Assembly (NCBI GenBank): GCA_050945895.1
Contig: JBMNTU010000015.1
Span: 1 to 28,913, forward strand
DNA: 28,913 nucleotides
Direction of reading: 5' to 3'
From: JBMNTU01 sp050945895
GTDB lineage: Bacteria > Bacillota > Clostridia > Christensenellales > Christensenellaceae
Both the position numbers and the translations under genes were made by a program. Under the pieces are notes generated by a model, which saw only the letters and a list, made by a program, of their open reading frames with translations, was not told where the DNA came from and made no database searches. This document shows, one piece after another, positions 13,739-20,858 of the stretch. Positions within the stretch are counted from its first letter, which is position 1. Each line of letters begins with the position of its first letter.

Positions 13739-14093
13739 CGTCTCTGCTAATCACCGCAATTCCTAATATAATGATGGCGCTTCCAATTACATTTTCGATC
13801 GTAATGGTTTCGCCAAAAAAGATCACCGCCCAAATAAGCGCCCAAATAACCGTAACGCCCTTGTTGGGGTAGGCCTTTGCAAGCGGAAAACGCTTCAAAA
13901 CCTGCTGCCACAGGATTGCATACACAAAAAGCATGGCAAGCACAATAAGCACATTGCCCACCAGCCGCAGCGATATTCCGTCCTCGGCAAACACGCCCCC
14001 TGCTATCTTTTGTGCGATTGCAACAAAAGAATACACCAGGAAGGTGATATGCATAAACAGGTAATCTTTAAATGTTTGTTTTTGCCCGGCCAA
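13731..14093 (-). CDS. SMR/EamA-type four-helix half-transporter (first of a pair)
   Basis: A 120-residue membrane protein with four predicted helices, at about 12-31, 42-62, 78-93 and 98-115. Charged or polar loops lie between them, and the C-terminus is IGSAIIILGIAVISRDDG. The AKAYPNKGVTVIWALIWAVIFFGETIT segment fits the third and fourth helix hairpin of small multidrug-resistance/EamA half-transporters. No acidic residue lies within helix 1. It is transcribed directly after the hexapeptide acetyltransferase gene (11-base gap) and overlaps the next half-transporter by eight bases. Two unequal halves encoded side by side are characteristic of heterodimeric SMR pairs, including ArnE/ArnF. Substrate is not known; a lipid-linked amino sugar is suggested by the neighbours. 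Confidence 0.82.
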   Translation of the reverse strand: MAGQKQTFKDYLFMHITFLVYSFVAIAQKIAGGVFAEDGISLRLVGNVLIVLAMLFVYAILWQQVLKRFPLAKAYPNKGVTVIWALIWAVIFFGETITIENVIGSAIIILGIAVISRDDG

Positions 14094-14104
14094 AGAATGC
14101 CTCC

Positions 14105-14635
14105 TTATTCAGGTAATGTAAACCCGCATTTACCGCATGTTTTTTGGTCTACCCGCGCGCCGCACCGGCACACGTTTCCCGCGGGGCGTGCAGGGTTGCC
14201 TAAAGCCAGCGTATAGGCGGGAACGTCGTGCGTTACAACGCTGCCCGCGCCCACCATTGCATATTCGCCCACCGTATTCCCGCACACGACCGTACAGTTT
14301 GCGCCCAGCGCCGCGCCCTTTTTAATGAGAGTAGGCGTTACCTCCCAGTCGGGGTTTTGCGCCCGGGGGTTTAGGTCGTTGGTAAATACCGCATGCGGCC
14401 CCACAAACACCTCGTCTTCCAGCGTAACGCCGTGGTACACGGAAACGCCGTTTTGTATTTTGACGTCATTTCCAATTTTTACGGCATGGTCTATATATGC
14501 ATCCTTGCTGATGATGCAGTTTTCGCCGATCTCGGCGTCCTCGCGCACCTGCACGTTGATCCAGATTTTGGTACCCTTGCCGATTTTTGCATTATCTGCA
14601 ACATGCGCAGTTTCGTGCACAAAATAATCTTTCAT
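14105..14635 (-). CDS. Hexapeptide-repeat (left-handed beta-helix) sugar N-acetyltransferase, WbpD-like
   Basis: A 176-residue trimeric-type acyltransferase. Repeated hexapeptides of the [IV]-G-x-x-x-x kind run through most of its length (for example IGKGTKIW, IGENCIISKDAYI, IGNDVKIQNGV, LEDEVFVGP). MVGAGSVVTHDVPAYTLALGNPAR is the usual C-terminal coil and acetyl-CoA-binding turn. A short Cys-rich tail (CRCGARV...CGKCGF) could bind zinc and is shared by many WbpD/WlbB-type proteins that acetylate 3-amino sugars on UDP-uronates. The ATG at 14635 is preceded by GAAGGAA; a longer frame would run into the preceding gene. It lies directly after the second aminotransferase, consistent with acetylating that enzyme's product. 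The precise sugar is not established. Confidence 0.9.
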   Translation of the reverse strand: MKDYFVHETAHVADNAKIGKGTKIWINVQVREDAEIGENCIISKDAYIDHAVKIGNDVKIQNGVSVYHGVTLEDEVFVGPHAVFTNDLNPRAQNPDWEVTPTLIKKGAALGANCTVVCGNTVGEYAMVGAGSVVTHDVPAYTLALGNPARPAGNVCRCGARVDQKTCGKCGFTLPE

Positions 14636-14648
14636 TGCAATTCCTTCT

Positions 14649-15731
14649 TTAAAGCGAATTGATTGCGCGGGCAACCGCTGCAACGTCCGCTTCGCTTATC
14701 AGCGGGTGCACCGGAAGGGAAAGCACTTCCCGCTTTACTCTGTCGGTGTTCTCAAACGCCGTTTCAAACCCCATATCCTTGTAGCATGGCTGCTCGGGTA
14801 TGCTTTTCGGATAAAAAACACCGTAGCCAATGTCGTTTTCTTCCAGCTGCTTGATGAGCGCATCGCGCTTGCCGTCCGTAACGCGGATCGTATATTGGTG
14901 GTACACATGGTGCGCGTCCTGCTTTACCGTCGGTTTTATAACGGAGGGATGCTCGATCAGGCGGCCATAGCCCGCGGCGTTTTTCCGCCGGGCATCGTTG
15001 AAGCCATCCAGCTTTTGGAGCTGCTTTAGCCCGATTGCCGCGGCGATGTTGGTCATACGGTAGTTATAGCCGATAATATCGTGCGTATAGCGCACCTTCA
15101 TGCCGTGGTTTATAAGAAGCCGCGCCCGCTCGGCCACGGTATCGCTGTTTGCCAGCACCATACCGCCCTCGCCGGTCGTCATGTTTTTTGTTGGGTAAAA
15201 GCTGAACGTAGACACATCGCCAAAGCTGCCCGTCTTTTTGTTTTTCCACATTGCGCCGTGAGACTGCGCACAGTCCTCGACCACCTTCAATCCATATTTT
15301 TGCGCAAGCGCCATTACGCCGTCCATATCGCACGGGTGCCCAAACAAGTGTACGATCAAAATCGCCTTGATTTCCCGATCCTTTTCCAGTTGCTGCGCGG
15401 CAGCTTTCAGGTCGATACAAAACGTATCCGGGTCGATATCGGCAAATACCGGACGGGCGCCTGTATAAAGAATGCTGTTTGTGGACGCGATGAACGAATA
15501 TGCCGTTGTAAGGACCTTGTCTCCCCGGCCGATTTCGAGCGCACGCAGCGCAACCTCGAGCGCCGTCGTGCCCGATGTGGTGGCAATGCCGTGCCGCACG
15601 CCAATATATTCTGCAAACGCGTTTTCAAATTCGGAAACGACGTTTCCCGAGGCAATCATGCCCGAAGTAAGGACGTCCGTTACTGCCGCTATTTCGTCTG
15701 CAGTCATTTGCGGCTTTGCAATAGGTATCAT
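14649..15731 (-). CDS. DegT/DnrJ/EryC1/StrS-family sugar aminotransferase (copy 2, WbpE-like)
   Basis: A 360-residue pyridoxal-phosphate aminotransferase acting on keto sugars bound to nucleotides. The phosphate-binding SGTTALEVALRAL lies near 53, the pyridine-binding Asp in VVEDCAQSHGA near 153, and the Schiff-base Lys182 in SFYPTKNMTTGEGG. HVYHQYTIRV near 270 is the usual C-terminal substrate-contact strand. This copy matches the WbpE/PglE type slightly better than the copy at 9419-10498, and is followed by a WbpD-like acetyltransferase gene, as in 3-acetamido-sugar pathways. Its start overlaps the stop of the GT2 gene by four bases. The presence of two family members in one operon implies either a diamino sugar or two separate amino sugars. 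Confidence 0.93.
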   Translation of the reverse strand: MIPIAKPQMTADEIAAVTDVLTSGMIASGNVVSEFENAFAEYIGVRHGIATTSGTTALEVALRALEIGRGDKVLTTAYSFIASTNSILYTGARPVFADIDPDTFCIDLKAAAQQLEKDREIKAILIVHLFGHPCDMDGVMALAQKYGLKVVEDCAQSHGAMWKNKKTGSFGDVSTFSFYPTKNMTTGEGGMVLANSDTVAERARLLINHGMKVRYTHDIIGYNYRMTNIAAAIGLKQLQKLDGFNDARRKNAAGYGRLIEHPSVIKPTVKQDAHHVYHQYTIRVTDGKRDALIKQLEENDIGYGVFYPKSIPEQPCYKDMGFETAFENTDRVKREVLSLPVHPLISEADVAAVARAINSL

Positions 15732-16669
15732 GAATGATTTTTCTCCTGGATTTCGTGGATGCTTATTTCTTCGTCAATAATAAAAACCGGTCGGCCGCGC
15801 GCCGCGTCCAGCGTTCGCCAAATATATTCCGCAATAACGCCGATAGACAAATTGGTTACGCCCGAGCAAATAAGTATGACAGAAATGAGCGTAGGCCACC
15901 CCGCCGCCAACGGAATGATATTGAACAATTTGATAATGATAATTGCGATGGCATAGATGATTCCGACGATGGCAAGAATCATGCCCAGCAGCGTAACCGC
16001 GCGGATGGGCGTATGGGAAAAAGCAACGTACGAATCGATAAACAGCTTGAGTTTTTTGCGGAATGTCCATTTAGATACGCCTTTTTCCCGCTCTCCGGCC
16101 TCGTAGGGGACGAATGCCTTGCAAAACCCCATATTAAAAAGCTGGAGATAAATAGACGAATTGGTTTCTACATTGCGGTTGAGCTCGGCCTTTACCTTGC
16201 CGTTAAAGGCAAAACAGCCGATTCCCTCGCGCGGGTAATCGGGCGCGATATGCTTGCGCATCAGCTTGGAAAAGGTTTTGCTGGCAAAACTCTCTTTATA
16301 TCCGCCGCGCAGGCCGTATACGATATCGTAGCCTTCGCGGAGCTTTTCATAAAACTCGCCGATGATTTCGGGAATGCGCATATCCATAAAATAGAACATG
16401 CAGTTGTCCGAAGAAGCGCACCTGCTGCCTGCGCGCATGGCGGCATGCGAGCCAAAGTTGCGGGAGAGCGTAACAAGCTTTACGGCTGTATTTTGAAAGG
16501 ATTGCTCCTTTATGAGTGCAACGGAATGGTCGGAAGAGCCGTCGTCCACGAATACGATTTCACAGGAAAAAGGAACGGTTCCAAGGTACTCGTCCAGGCT
16601 TTTGCAGATATCGTCTACATTTTCACTTTCGTTGTATACGGGGATAATGACCGACAAATCTATACTCAT
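15728..16669 (-). CDS. GT2-family glycosyltransferase with C-terminal membrane helices (ArnC/GtrB/DPM1-like)
   Basis: A 313-residue enzyme predicted to transfer a sugar from a nucleotide to a polyprenyl-phosphate carrier on the inner face of the membrane. The GT-A domain starts with LSVIIPVYNESENV and VFVDDGSSD (residues 40-47), then TLSRNFGSHAAMRAG (67-81). Two C-terminal transmembrane helices (about 222-245 and 256-280) follow a RKKLKLFIDSYVAFSHTPIR amphipathic segment. The tail GVIAEYIWRTLDAARGRPVFII is typical of the GtrB/ArnC group. The motif normally D-x-D-L-Q-D-P-P-E reads F-M-D-M-R-I-P-E, so the first Asp is missing. ATG 16669 is preceded by AAGAGG; a longer alternative start at 16705 lacks a good site. 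It is the first gene of the operon. Confidence 0.9.
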   Translation of the reverse strand: MSIDLSVIIPVYNESENVDDICKSLDEYLGTVPFSCEIVFVDDGSSDHSVALIKEQSFQNTAVKLVTLSRNFGSHAAMRAGSRCASSDNCMFYFMDMRIPEIIGEFYEKLREGYDIVYGLRGGYKESFASKTFSKLMRKHIAPDYPREGIGCFAFNGKVKAELNRNVETNSSIYLQLFNMGFCKAFVPYEAGEREKGVSKWTFRKKLKLFIDSYVAFSHTPIRAVTLLGMILAIVGIIYAIAIIIIKLFNIIPLAAGWPTLISVILICSGVTNLSIGVIAEYIWRTLDAARGRPVFIIDEEISIHEIQEKNHS

Positions 16670-16710
16670 CCAAACCTCTTGACATACATACGTTTTTACT
16701 GACAAACATC

Positions 16711-16739
16711 ATTATATAATGTCTGCATGACAAATGCAA
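16711..16739 (-). promoter_or_regulatory. Likely promoter of the amino-sugar operon
   Basis: On the minus strand a perfect TATAAT (16711-16716) lies 17 bases from TTGCAT (16734-16739), about 40 bases before the GT2 start. The -10 is part of the palindrome ATTATATAAT. The promoter begins directly beside the fba terminator. Confidence 0.6.
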
Positions 16740-16742
16740 ATG

Positions 16743-16776
16743 AAAAAGCCGCCCTGTCAAACGAAAGAGCGGCTTT
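16743..16776 (-). terminator. Rho-independent terminator of fba
   Basis: On the minus strand AAAGCCGC and GCGGCTTT form an 8-bp stem around a 16-base loop, followed by further T residues. It begins about 28 bases after the aldolase stop. Confidence 0.85.
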
Positions 16777-16804
16777 GTTATGACGGCTAAAACAGGCTGG
16801 AAGC

Positions 16805-17734
16805 TTACGCTTTTCCGTCGCAGCCAAGAACGTTTTTGATTTTGTGCGCAACCATGTCTTTGATTGCGGAGCGCGCCGGCTTGAGGTACTGGCGCGGATC
16901 GAAATCTGCGGGATGCTCTGCAAAATGCTTGCGGATTGTGCCTGTCATGGCAAGGCGCAGATCGGAATCGATATTGATTTTGCATACGGCCATCGATGCA
17001 GCTTTGCGCAGCAAGTCTTCTGGAACGCCCTTTGCGCCGGGCATATTTCCGCCGTACTTGTTGATCATGTCAACAAATTCGGGAACAACGGACGAAGCAC
17101 CGTGCAAAACGATGGGGAAGTTGGGCAGTCTTTTGGAAACTTCTTCCAGAATATCGAAGCGCAGTTTGGGCTCGCCAGTAAACTTAAATGCGCCGTGGCT
17201 TGTGCCAATGGCGATTGCAAGGCTGTCTACGCCCGTTTTGGTTACAAACTCTTCTACTTCGTCGGGCTGTGTGTACGAAGAATCTTCGGCCGAAACCTTG
17301 ATTTCGTCCTCTACTCCGGCAAGCCTTCCAAGTTCGCCTTCCACAGTAACGCCGTGGTCGTGCGCATATTCTACAACCTTTTTGGTCAGGGCGATATTCT
17401 CTTCAAACGGAAGGTGCGAACCGTCGATCATAACGGATGTGAACCCGTCGTCGATGCACGAAACACAGGTTTCGTAGCTGTCGCCGTGGTCGAGGTGCAG
17501 GCAGATGGGCAGGCCTGTTTCTTCCAGCGCTGCTTCAACAAGCTTGCGCAGGTAGATGGGGCTTGCATAAGCACGTGCGCCCTTGGAAACCTGCAGGATA
17601 AGCGGCGCGTTCAGCTCGGAAGCCGCCCCGGCGATTCCCTGGATGATTTCCATATTGTTCACGTTAAAAGCGCCGATGGCGTATCCGCCAGCATATGCTT
17701 TTTTGAACATTTCGGTGGTTGTTACTAAAGGCAT
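16805..17734 (-). CDS. fba: Class II fructose-1,6-bisphosphate aldolase
   Basis: A 309-residue zinc-dependent aldolase that interconverts fructose-1,6-bisphosphate with dihydroxyacetone phosphate and glyceraldehyde-3-phosphate. Class II marks are intact: LHLDHGDS at 79-86 with catalytic Asp82 and zinc-binding His83, EGELG near 134 with a zinc-site Glu, GTSHGAFKF near 178 and LHGASS near 210 with further zinc-binding histidines, and the phosphate-binding NIDSDLR near 254. Length matches the ~305-residue TIM-barrel class IIB enzymes; related tagatose-bisphosphate aldolases are similar in length, but the motifs and lone setting favour glycolysis. ATG 17734 has AAGGAGG upstream. It has its own promoter and terminator, so it is monocistronic. 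Confidence 0.95.
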   Translation of the reverse strand: MPLVTTTEMFKKAYAGGYAIGAFNVNNMEIIQGIAGAASELNAPLILQVSKGARAYASPIYLRKLVEAALEETGLPICLHLDHGDSYETCVSCIDDGFTSVMIDGSHLPFEENIALTKKVVEYAHDHGVTVEGELGRLAGVEDEIKVSAEDSSYTQPDEVEEFVTKTGVDSLAIAIGTSHGAFKFTGEPKLRFDILEEVSKRLPNFPIVLHGASSVVPEFVDMINKYGGNMPGAKGVPEDLLRKAASMAVCKINIDSDLRLAMTGTIRKHFAEHPADFDPRQYLKPARSAIKDMVAHKIKNVLGCDGKA

Positions 17735-17770
17735 GATCTTTTCCTCCTTAAAATTAAACGATACAGATAC

Positions 17771-17799
17771 AGTATACTACCGCATATTCTAAAATGCAA
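17771..17799 (-). promoter_or_regulatory. Promoter of fba
   Basis: On the minus strand TTGCAT (17794-17799) and TATACT (17771-17776) are spaced by 17 bases; the start codon lies about 37 bases downstream. Confidence 0.7.
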
Positions 17800-17898
17800 T
17801 GATTTCGTGTACACAAATTTGGGACAATAGGCTATCTATAATCGGCCTTTTGGGCATGAAGAATTTCCCCCGCTTTACTGCCAATGGTGTGGCAGCAG

Positions 17899-17938
17899 TA
17901 AAAAAAGACCCGGAACCTGCAACAGATACCGGGTCTTT
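17899..17938 (-). terminator. Rho-independent terminator of hppA
   Basis: On the minus strand AAAGACCCGG and CCGGGTCTTT form a 10-bp stem with a 15-base loop, continued by a run of T residues. It starts 13 bases after the hppA stop. Confidence 0.93.
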
Positions 17939-17951
17939 AGAATTCGCTTTA

Positions 17952-19943
17952 TCAGCCGCCGACAGCCATGATGATGGGAGCGAAAACGACTGCAACGATG
18001 CTCATCAGTTTGATGAGGATGTTCATGGACGGGCCGGACGTATCCTTGAACGGATCGCCAACCGTGTCGCCGACAACAGCCGCTTTGTGCGCCTCGCTGC
18101 CTTTTCCGCCGTGGTTGCCTTCCTCGATGTATTTCTTTGCATTGTCCCAAGCGCCGCCCGAGTTGGCCATAGAGATGGCCAGCAGCACGCCTGTTACCGT
18201 TGCGCCGGCCAGCAGGCCGGCCAGCGCTTCTTTACCAAGCGCAAGCCCCACGATAATGGGTGCAACGATTGCGATAATGCCGGGAACGATCATTTCTTTG
18301 ATCGCCGCGCCGGTGCTGATGGATACGCATGTTTCGTAATCCGGTTGCTCTGTGCCTTCCATGATGCCCGGATGCTCGCGGAACTGCCTGCGTACTTCTT
18401 CGATCATCTGGTTGGCCGCTTTGGAAACGGACGAGATGGTCATAGCGGCAAAAATGAAGGACAGCATACCGCCGATGAACAGGCCGACAATTACAAACGG
18501 ATTCAATATGTTTGCCGCCGTAATGCCAACCGCCTGCGAATACGCTATGAAAAGCGCCAGCGCCGTAAGCGCCGCAGAACCGATGGAGAAGCCTTTGCCG
18601 ATTGCAGCAGTCGTATTACCAATGCTGTCAAGATGGTCTGTAATTTTACGAACTTCGGGGCCTGCACCGCTCATTTCGGCAATACCGCCTGCGTTGTCTG
18701 CAACCGGACCGTATGCGTCTACCGAAATAACAACGCCAACCGTTGCCAGCATACCCAGCGCTGCCAAAATAACGCCGATTTCGCCAACAAGCACATAGGA
18801 GATTAGGATAGCTGCACATATCGTAAGGATTGTGGGCAGCACGCTCATCAACCCGATGGAATAACCCGAGAGGATGGTTGTCGCGCTTCCTGTTTCAGAT
18901 GCGCCGGCAATGTTCTTTACATGCTTATATTTGGAAGATGTATAGATTTCTGTAAACTGCCCAATCAGGATACCAGCTACAACGCCGCACAGTATGCCGA
19001 AGAAATACATGATGTCGTTCATAATTGTAAGCGACAATACCAACGCTGCAACGACCAATAGAATCGCGGCGATATAGGTGCTTACGTTAAGTGTTTTTGC
19101 AACATCCTTCGCTTTTACGGTGCGCACGATTACGATACTGATGATGGAGGCGGCAATACCGCAGCCAACAATGAGCGTAATAAACATCTGTGCTTTTTCC
19201 GCCATACCGGATGCCAGCGCGGCCGCCAGAAGCATTGCCGATACGATACATCCTACATAGCTTTCGAAAAGGTCTGCGCCCATGCCCGCAACGTCGCCGA
19301 CGTTGTCGCCAACGTTATCTGCGATAACAGCGGGGTTGCGCGGATCGTCTTCGGGGATGCCTGCCTCAACCTTACCGACGAGGTCGGCGCCAACATCGGC
19401 AGCTTTGGTGTAAATACCGCCGCCGACACGGCAGAACAGGGCAACAGAGCTTGCGCCGAACGAAAAACCGGTGAGCGTATCCATGCTGCCAAAAGCAAGA
19501 GATACGATGCACACACCGAGCGCGCCCAGGCCAACAACCATCAGCCCCATAATGGAACCGCCGGAAAATGCTACCTTAAATGCGGGGGCCATGCCGTCTT
19601 TTGCCGCAGATGCTGTGCGCACATTTGCAATAACCGCTGCGCGCATTCCGGCATAGCCGGCCAGAATGGAGAATACTGCGCCAATTACATAGGCAGCCGC
19701 CACCATTCCTCCAAGCTGGGGAATAACCGCAAGTACAATGACGATAACGACAATGAAGATAATGAGGACTTTGTACTGCCGTTTGAGATAAGCCATAGCG
19801 CCCTTCTTGATATAGCCAGCGATTTCTTTCATTCTTTCGTCAGAAACCTTGACTCTTTTCAAGCTGGTGCCGAGGGCCAGCGCTACAATGAGCGCTACCG
19901 CGCAAATGGCTATTACGACCAAATACATACTGAATTGATCCAT
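17952..19943 (-). CDS. hppA: Membrane-bound ion-translocating pyrophosphatase, K+-dependent type
   Basis: A 663-residue membrane pyrophosphatase that couples hydrolysis of pyrophosphate to pumping of H+ and/or Na+. About 15-16 hydrophobic helices are visible. The catalytic cluster DVGADLVGKVEAGIPEDDPRNPAVIADNVGDNVGD lies near residues 180-215, and a second acidic cluster is at DNAGGIAEM near 410. In GNTTAAIGKG the position that distinguishes the subclasses is Ala, not Lys, and Gly follows three residues later, which marks the K+-dependent group. The pumped ion cannot be told from these motifs alone. Such pumps are common in anaerobes that save energy from biosynthetic pyrophosphate. ATG 19943 follows AGGAGG, and promoter and terminator are both well formed, so it is a single-gene unit. 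Confidence 0.96.
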   Translation of the reverse strand: MDQFSMYLVVIAICAVALIVALALGTSLKRVKVSDERMKEIAGYIKKGAMAYLKRQYKVLIIFIVVIVIVLAVIPQLGGMVAAAYVIGAVFSILAGYAGMRAAVIANVRTASAAKDGMAPAFKVAFSGGSIMGLMVVGLGALGVCIVSLAFGSMDTLTGFSFGASSVALFCRVGGGIYTKAADVGADLVGKVEAGIPEDDPRNPAVIADNVGDNVGDVAGMGADLFESYVGCIVSAMLLAAALASGMAEKAQMFITLIVGCGIAASIISIVIVRTVKAKDVAKTLNVSTYIAAILLVVAALVLSLTIMNDIMYFFGILCGVVAGILIGQFTEIYTSSKYKHVKNIAGASETGSATTILSGYSIGLMSVLPTILTICAAILISYVLVGEIGVILAALGMLATVGVVISVDAYGPVADNAGGIAEMSGAGPEVRKITDHLDSIGNTTAAIGKGFSIGSAALTALALFIAYSQAVGITAANILNPFVIVGLFIGGMLSFIFAAMTISSVSKAANQMIEEVRRQFREHPGIMEGTEQPDYETCVSISTGAAIKEMIVPGIIAIVAPIIVGLALGKEALAGLLAGATVTGVLLAISMANSGGAWDNAKKYIEEGNHGGKGSEAHKAAVVGDTVGDPFKDTSGPSMNILIKLMSIVAVVFAPIIMAVGG

Positions 19944-20022
19944 AATACTACCAACCTCCTAAAATAAAATATAAAAATATGTAGTAAAATATTATGAGAC
20001 TAACTTGTTACATAGAACTTCT

Positions 20023-20038
20023 CATGCAATATTGCATG
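20023..20038. repeat. Perfect 16-bp palindrome in the hppA leader
   Basis: CATGCAATATTGCATG reads the same on both strands. It lies 19 bases downstream of the hppA -10 element, that is within the first ~30 transcribed bases, a usual place for a repressor operator. No protein partner can be named. Confidence 0.6.
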
Positions 20039-20056
20039 CATGACCGACCGTGAACC

Positions 20057-20085
20057 ATTATAGTATATTCCGTACCCTTTTTCAA
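20057..20085 (-). promoter_or_regulatory. Promoter of hppA
   Basis: On the minus strand TTGAAA (20080-20085) and a perfect TATAAT (20057-20062) are 17 bases apart, giving a leader of about 105 bases to the hppA start. Confidence 0.82.
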
Positions 20086-20136
20086 TAGGTATTTTTGATA
20101 TTGAAGGAACGCGCGGCAGCGGGGGACGGGGAGTAT

Positions 20137-20188
20137 ACCGGACACCGGTTACTGGTAAGCGGCGAATGCTTCGTTATTATGTAACCGG
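20137..20188. repeat. Nested inverted repeats between divergent promoters
   Basis: CCGGTTAC (20145-20152) pairs with GTAACCGG (20181-20188), with an inner AAGC/GCTT pairing; ACCGG-ACA-CCGGT (20137-20149) overlaps the left arm. The two foldings compete. The stretch 20086-20222 holds no convincing gene on either strand. It may be an operator region or a small structured RNA. Confidence 0.4.
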
Positions 20189-20222
20189 GGCAGGTAAAGC
20201 GCGCCGATTTTTATAAAAAAAC

Positions 20223-20250
20223 TTGCATATTCGTAAAAAAAGGTTATACT
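20223..20250 (+). promoter_or_regulatory. Likely promoter of the membrane protein gene at 20345
   Basis: TTGCAT (20223-20228) and TATACT (20245-20250) are 16 bases apart on the plus strand. The leader to the proposed ATG is about 90 bases and can form an AT-rich hairpin (GCGTT 20266-20270 with AACGC 20294-20298). Confidence 0.55.
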
Positions 20251-20344
20251 GGACTTTAGCAGAAGGCGTTGCATATATATTAATATGTAGGAAAACGCAA
20301 TGAACGACTGAAAAAGAACAACACGCACAGGTTTGGGTAGGGCT

Positions 20345-20776
20345 ATGCAGGTAAGAAACAACAAAGCAAATATGGTACACAACGCGCAGGATGCCCGGGC
20401 CGGAAAGCATAAATCTATAATGCTTCGGGCCGGTATATTTGTCGTCGCTGCTTTTGTCGTTTTAACAATGATCTTTTCTGCGCCTTTTGTTGCCGTCTCC
20501 GGCGATTTTGCAAATGGCGCGTTTTCTGTGTCGGCGGAGTTTCCGTCTATGGAGCCGGGAGCCCCCGACGTGCAGCAAATGCGGACGGCCTTTTTGCCAA
20601 TAGCGGCAACGGTTGCCGAGCCAAACCCCAATGAGCTGGATATGCGCAAGCTGACGGCTATGGGTATTTTGTTTGTGCTGGCGGGTGTTTCCTTTGTTAC
20701 GATATGGCTGTTTTTTAAAAAGCACGATTTTACATCTATAGGTTTAGTATCCTGTGGGGTAAGGCTCAACTGTTGA
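20345..20776 (+). CDS. Unrecognised two-helix membrane protein
   Basis: A 143-residue protein I do not recognise. A basic N-terminus (about 1-28) is followed by a hydrophobic helix at about 30-52, an outer-side-like acidic and Pro-containing segment (53-102), a second helix at about 103-124, and a short tail beginning KKHDF. The positive-inside rule puts both ends in the cytoplasm. The start is uncertain: ATG 20345 has only a weak AGGG nearby, and an in-frame TTG lies 12 bases upstream. It has a promoter of its own and is followed after 82 bases by a small zinc-ribbon gene and a strong terminator, so these two probably form one unit. A 221-codon frame on the opposite strand is less protein-like. 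Confidence 0.6.
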   Translation: MQVRNNKANMVHNAQDARAGKHKSIMLRAGIFVVAAFVVLTMIFSAPFVAVSGDFANGAFSVSAEFPSMEPGAPDVQQMRTAFLPIAATVAEPNPNELDMRKLTAMGILFVLAGVSFVTIWLFFKKHDFTSIGLVSCGVRLNC

Positions 20777-20780
20777 TATT

Positions 20781-20848
20781 CCTTCCATAGCAATGCAGCT
20801 ATAGCATTGCACACAAAGCAACATTAATATTTATGTAATTATGGAAGG
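20781..20848 (+). promoter_or_regulatory. Putative RNA structure covering the ribosome binding site of the zinc-ribbon gene
   Basis: CCTTCCATA (20781-20789) is fully complementary to TATGGAAGG (20840-20848), which contains the GGAAGG ribosome binding site of the gene at 20859. Inside lies a second hairpin, GCAATGC (20790-20796) with GCATTGC (20804-20810). Folded, the outer 9-bp helix would hide the site. Confidence 0.45.
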
Positions 20849-20858
20849 ATTTTTAGCA

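Noticed and set aside
20149..20814. A 221-codon open frame on the minus strand opposite the two-helix membrane protein gene
   Set aside because: It has no ribosome binding site and a low-complexity Thr/Lys/Ala composition. The plus-strand frame has a coherent two-helix topology and a promoter, so the minus frame is taken as its shadow.
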